Part shown: piece by piece, positions 62,885 through 64,000 of the stretch
Layout of the letters: every line of letters begins with the position of its first letter
Numbering within the stretch: the first letter of the stretch is position 1
DNA from: Gillisia mitskevichiae
GTDB taxonomy: Bacteria; Bacteroidota; Bacteroidia; Flavobacteriales; Flavobacteriaceae
Direction of reading: 5' to 3'
Length of the DNA stretch: 64,000 nucleotides
Assembly: GCF_003634585.1 (NCBI RefSeq)
Contig: NZ_RBLG01000002.1
Location: 682,001 to 746,000, forward strand
The notes under the pieces: model-generated
What the model was told of the DNA's origin: nothing
The model's input: only the letters and a program-made list of their open reading frames with translations
The model's database searches: none
Program-made: the position numbers and the translations under genes

Positions 62885-63802
62885 ATGAGAACAAATCTAA
62901 ATCTTAAATGGTTTTTGGGCATAATGCTTATTAGCCTAAGTTCAATGGTTCTAGGGCAAGAAAATGTAAAACCAAATTTAGCAGACCAACTTCATAAAGA
63001 ATACAAAGACAAGGGAATTGAACAAAGCCTTAAATCCTATGAAAAGTTAAATACAGATAAATCTTATAATGGTTTTGAGGAACCTTTGAATATTCTGGGA
63101 TATACTTTGATGCTCGAAGACCAAGACTTAGATGCAGCAAAAGTAGTGTTCGAAGCTCAAATTAAGGAATATAGTGATGAAGCTAATCCTTACGATTCTT
63201 ATGCAGACCTGTTATTGGAAATGGGAAATAAGGAAGAAGCTAAAAAAAATCTTCTGAAATCTATCGCTTTAACTGAAAACAGCAAAGAAGATCTTGATGT
63301 AGAAATATTTCGAGCTTCTAAAACGAAGCTTGCAAAAATAGAAAACAAGCATAAAAAGTTTGAATTTATGAAAGGTGATTATAATGTTGCTGTTTCTAAC
63401 TATAATGATGATAAGGTAATTAATGAAAATACTTTTCGCAGTTCTTCCAGCTATGATGAAAGCGGAAATATATTAACTATTAACTACTACAACCTGGGAA
63501 ATAGCCCTGTTGGAAAGAGAATTGTAGTTTATGATGCATTAGAAGACACCTACGATATGGCCTTTATTAATCCAACAGATCCCTTTGGCATCAACATTTC
63601 TCACATGAAGGTAAAAGATCTAGGAAATAACAAGGTAGAACTTATGGAAAGCTTTGTAGACAGAAATGGTAAATCTCATAGTGTTCGTCATGAAGTAATG
63701 AAAAATTCAAATAACTCAATAGAATGGGTGGTTTATCAGCAAGAAGATGGATCTGATAAATGGGAAAAAGCAACTGTTCAAAACTATAATAAATCTGAAT
63801 AA
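62885..63802 (+). CDS. Secreted TPR-like protein
   Basis: A 305-residue protein with a signal peptide (about 1-24, SMVLGQEN). Residues about 45-150 look like helical tetratricopeptide-type repeats: LNILGYTLMLEDQDLDAAKVVF, then NPYDSYADLLLEMGNKEEAKKNLLKSIAL. The C-terminal part (about 155-300) is beta-rich, with DAFINPTDPF-like and MESFVDRNGKSH strands, and is not recognised. Proteins of this kind often follow serine hydrolases in Flavobacteriia; here no partner adjoins it. Likely periplasmic. It has a strong terminator after it. Confidence 0.7.
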   Translation: MRTNLNLKWFLGIMLISLSSMVLGQENVKPNLADQLHKEYKDKGIEQSLKSYEKLNTDKSYNGFEEPLNILGYTLMLEDQDLDAAKVVFEAQIKEYSDEANPYDSYADLLLEMGNKEEAKKNLLKSIALTENSKEDLDVEIFRASKTKLAKIENKHKKFEFMKGDYNVAVSNYNDDKVINENTFRSSSSYDESGNILTINYYNLGNSPVGKRIVVYDALEDTYDMAFINPTDPFGINISHMKVKDLGNNKVELMESFVDRNGKSHSVRHEVMKNSNNSIEWVVYQQEDGSDKWEKATVQNYNKSE

Positions 63803-63827
63803 TTGAATTCAACGATAAAGTAATAGC

Positions 63828-63857
63828 AAAGGAGGCTCATGGGCCTCCTTTCTTTTT
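63828..63857 (+). terminator. Terminator after the TPR-like gene
   Basis: A 9-bp perfect stem AAAGGAGGC/GCCTCCTTT (63828-63836 with 63843-63851), a 6-base loop and a C-T5 tail. Confidence 0.88.
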
Positions 63858-63913
63858 ACCATAAAACCCGATAAAAAACAATTTTGTAATTATGTCAATA
63901 CTTTTGGTAATAC

Positions 63914-63921
63914 TATCTTTG
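63914..63921 (+). promoter_or_regulatory. -7 box TATCTTTG for pheT
   Basis: TATCTTTG is an exact TAnnTTTG match, ending 20 bp before the pheT ATG. No TTG is seen at standard spacing. Confidence 0.5.
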
Positions 63922-63941
63922 CAGCCTGAAAAACCTATTCG

Positions 63942-64000
63942 ATGAAAATTTCATATAACTGGCTTAAGCAATTTATCAAACTCCCTAAAAACCCTGAAGA
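63942..64000 (+). CDS. pheT: Phenylalanine-tRNA ligase beta subunit, start only
   Basis: The ATG at 63942 opens a frame that runs off the right edge after 19 codons: MKISYNWLKQFIKL, then PKNPE. This is the conserved N-terminus of bacterial PheT, the beta chain of the alpha2-beta2 enzyme that charges tRNA-Phe. A TATCTTTG -7 box lies upstream. Only the start is seen, so completeness cannot be judged. As usual in Bacteroidota, pheS is not adjacent upstream. Confidence 0.88.
   Translation, partial: MKISYNWLKQFIKLPKNPE

Noticed and set aside
1-64000. Mobile element, prophage or CRISPR array
   Set aside because: No transposase, integrase, phage structural gene or regularly spaced repeat was found by eye.

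Overview
The window looks like chromosomal DNA of a marine-type Flavobacteriaceae bacterium (Bacteroidota), perhaps related to Gramella, Zunongwangia or Gillisia. The genus is an inference from gene content and protein style. The support is low GC, Bacteroidota-style -7 boxes (TAnnTTTG) with no clear Shine-Dalgarno sequences, many lipoproteins with a short SxC lipobox, menaquinone genes, bacillithiol genes (bshB1 and a YtxJ-like protein), a propionyl-CoA-type carboxylase and typical flavobacterial gene pairs such as holA with a divergent HsdR_N-domain gene. I see no phage, insertion sequence, CRISPR array or rRNA. This is mostly core genome.

Region 1-9.9 kb: the 3'-truncated fasciclin lipoprotein (minus), a small lipoprotein, mnmA, a nitronate-monooxygenase-like flavoprotein, then a minus-strand group of guaA, a LysM/periplasmic-binding-like protein, OsmC and DUF922. 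A SIMPL protein and a PNPOx-like flavoprotein follow. Region 10-21.5 kb: tRNA-His(GTG), a trans-sulfuration enzyme with bshB1, a zinc alcohol dehydrogenase, a PH-domain protein, hutI-hutG-GNAT with 1-bp stop/start overlaps, a metallo-beta-lactamase-fold lipoprotein, DUF1232, glyA, fahA, an unlisted 38-residue small protein and ytxJ. Region 21.5-30.8 kb: clpB, csbD, a phytase-esterase-like protein, a histidine phosphatase, a DEAD-box helicase, a small lipoprotein, ettA and a DinB-fold protein.

Region 30.9-44.1 kb: an acyl-CoA carboxylase beta subunit, a secreted unknown protein and an M1 peptidase in one direction. Opposite these lie a secreted M24 peptidase and the menaquinone block menE-CPBP-menC-MBL-menA, followed by holA. 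The HsdR_N protein and a GT2 glycosyltransferase come next. Region 44.1-58.9 kb: an OmpA lipoprotein, a zincin-like lipoprotein bracketed by two identical terminators, an alpha/beta hydrolase, a Sua5/YrdC protein, a TUDOR-like small protein, a UvrD/PcrA helicase, the DsrE-M20-GltS-like-DUF operon, and an operon of an M1 aminopeptidase with two tandem patatin paralogues. Region 59-64 kb: recG, an unrecognised lipoprotein, a TPR-like secreted protein and the start of pheT.

No clear new defence or mobile system was found. The most useful leads are the M1-patatin-patatin operon, the DsrE/M20/GltS-like operon, the 38-residue Lys/Gln-rich protein next to ytxJ, paired inverted intergenic repeats, tandem AACAATTGTT palindromes before the fasciclin gene and the symmetric elements upstream of clpB.
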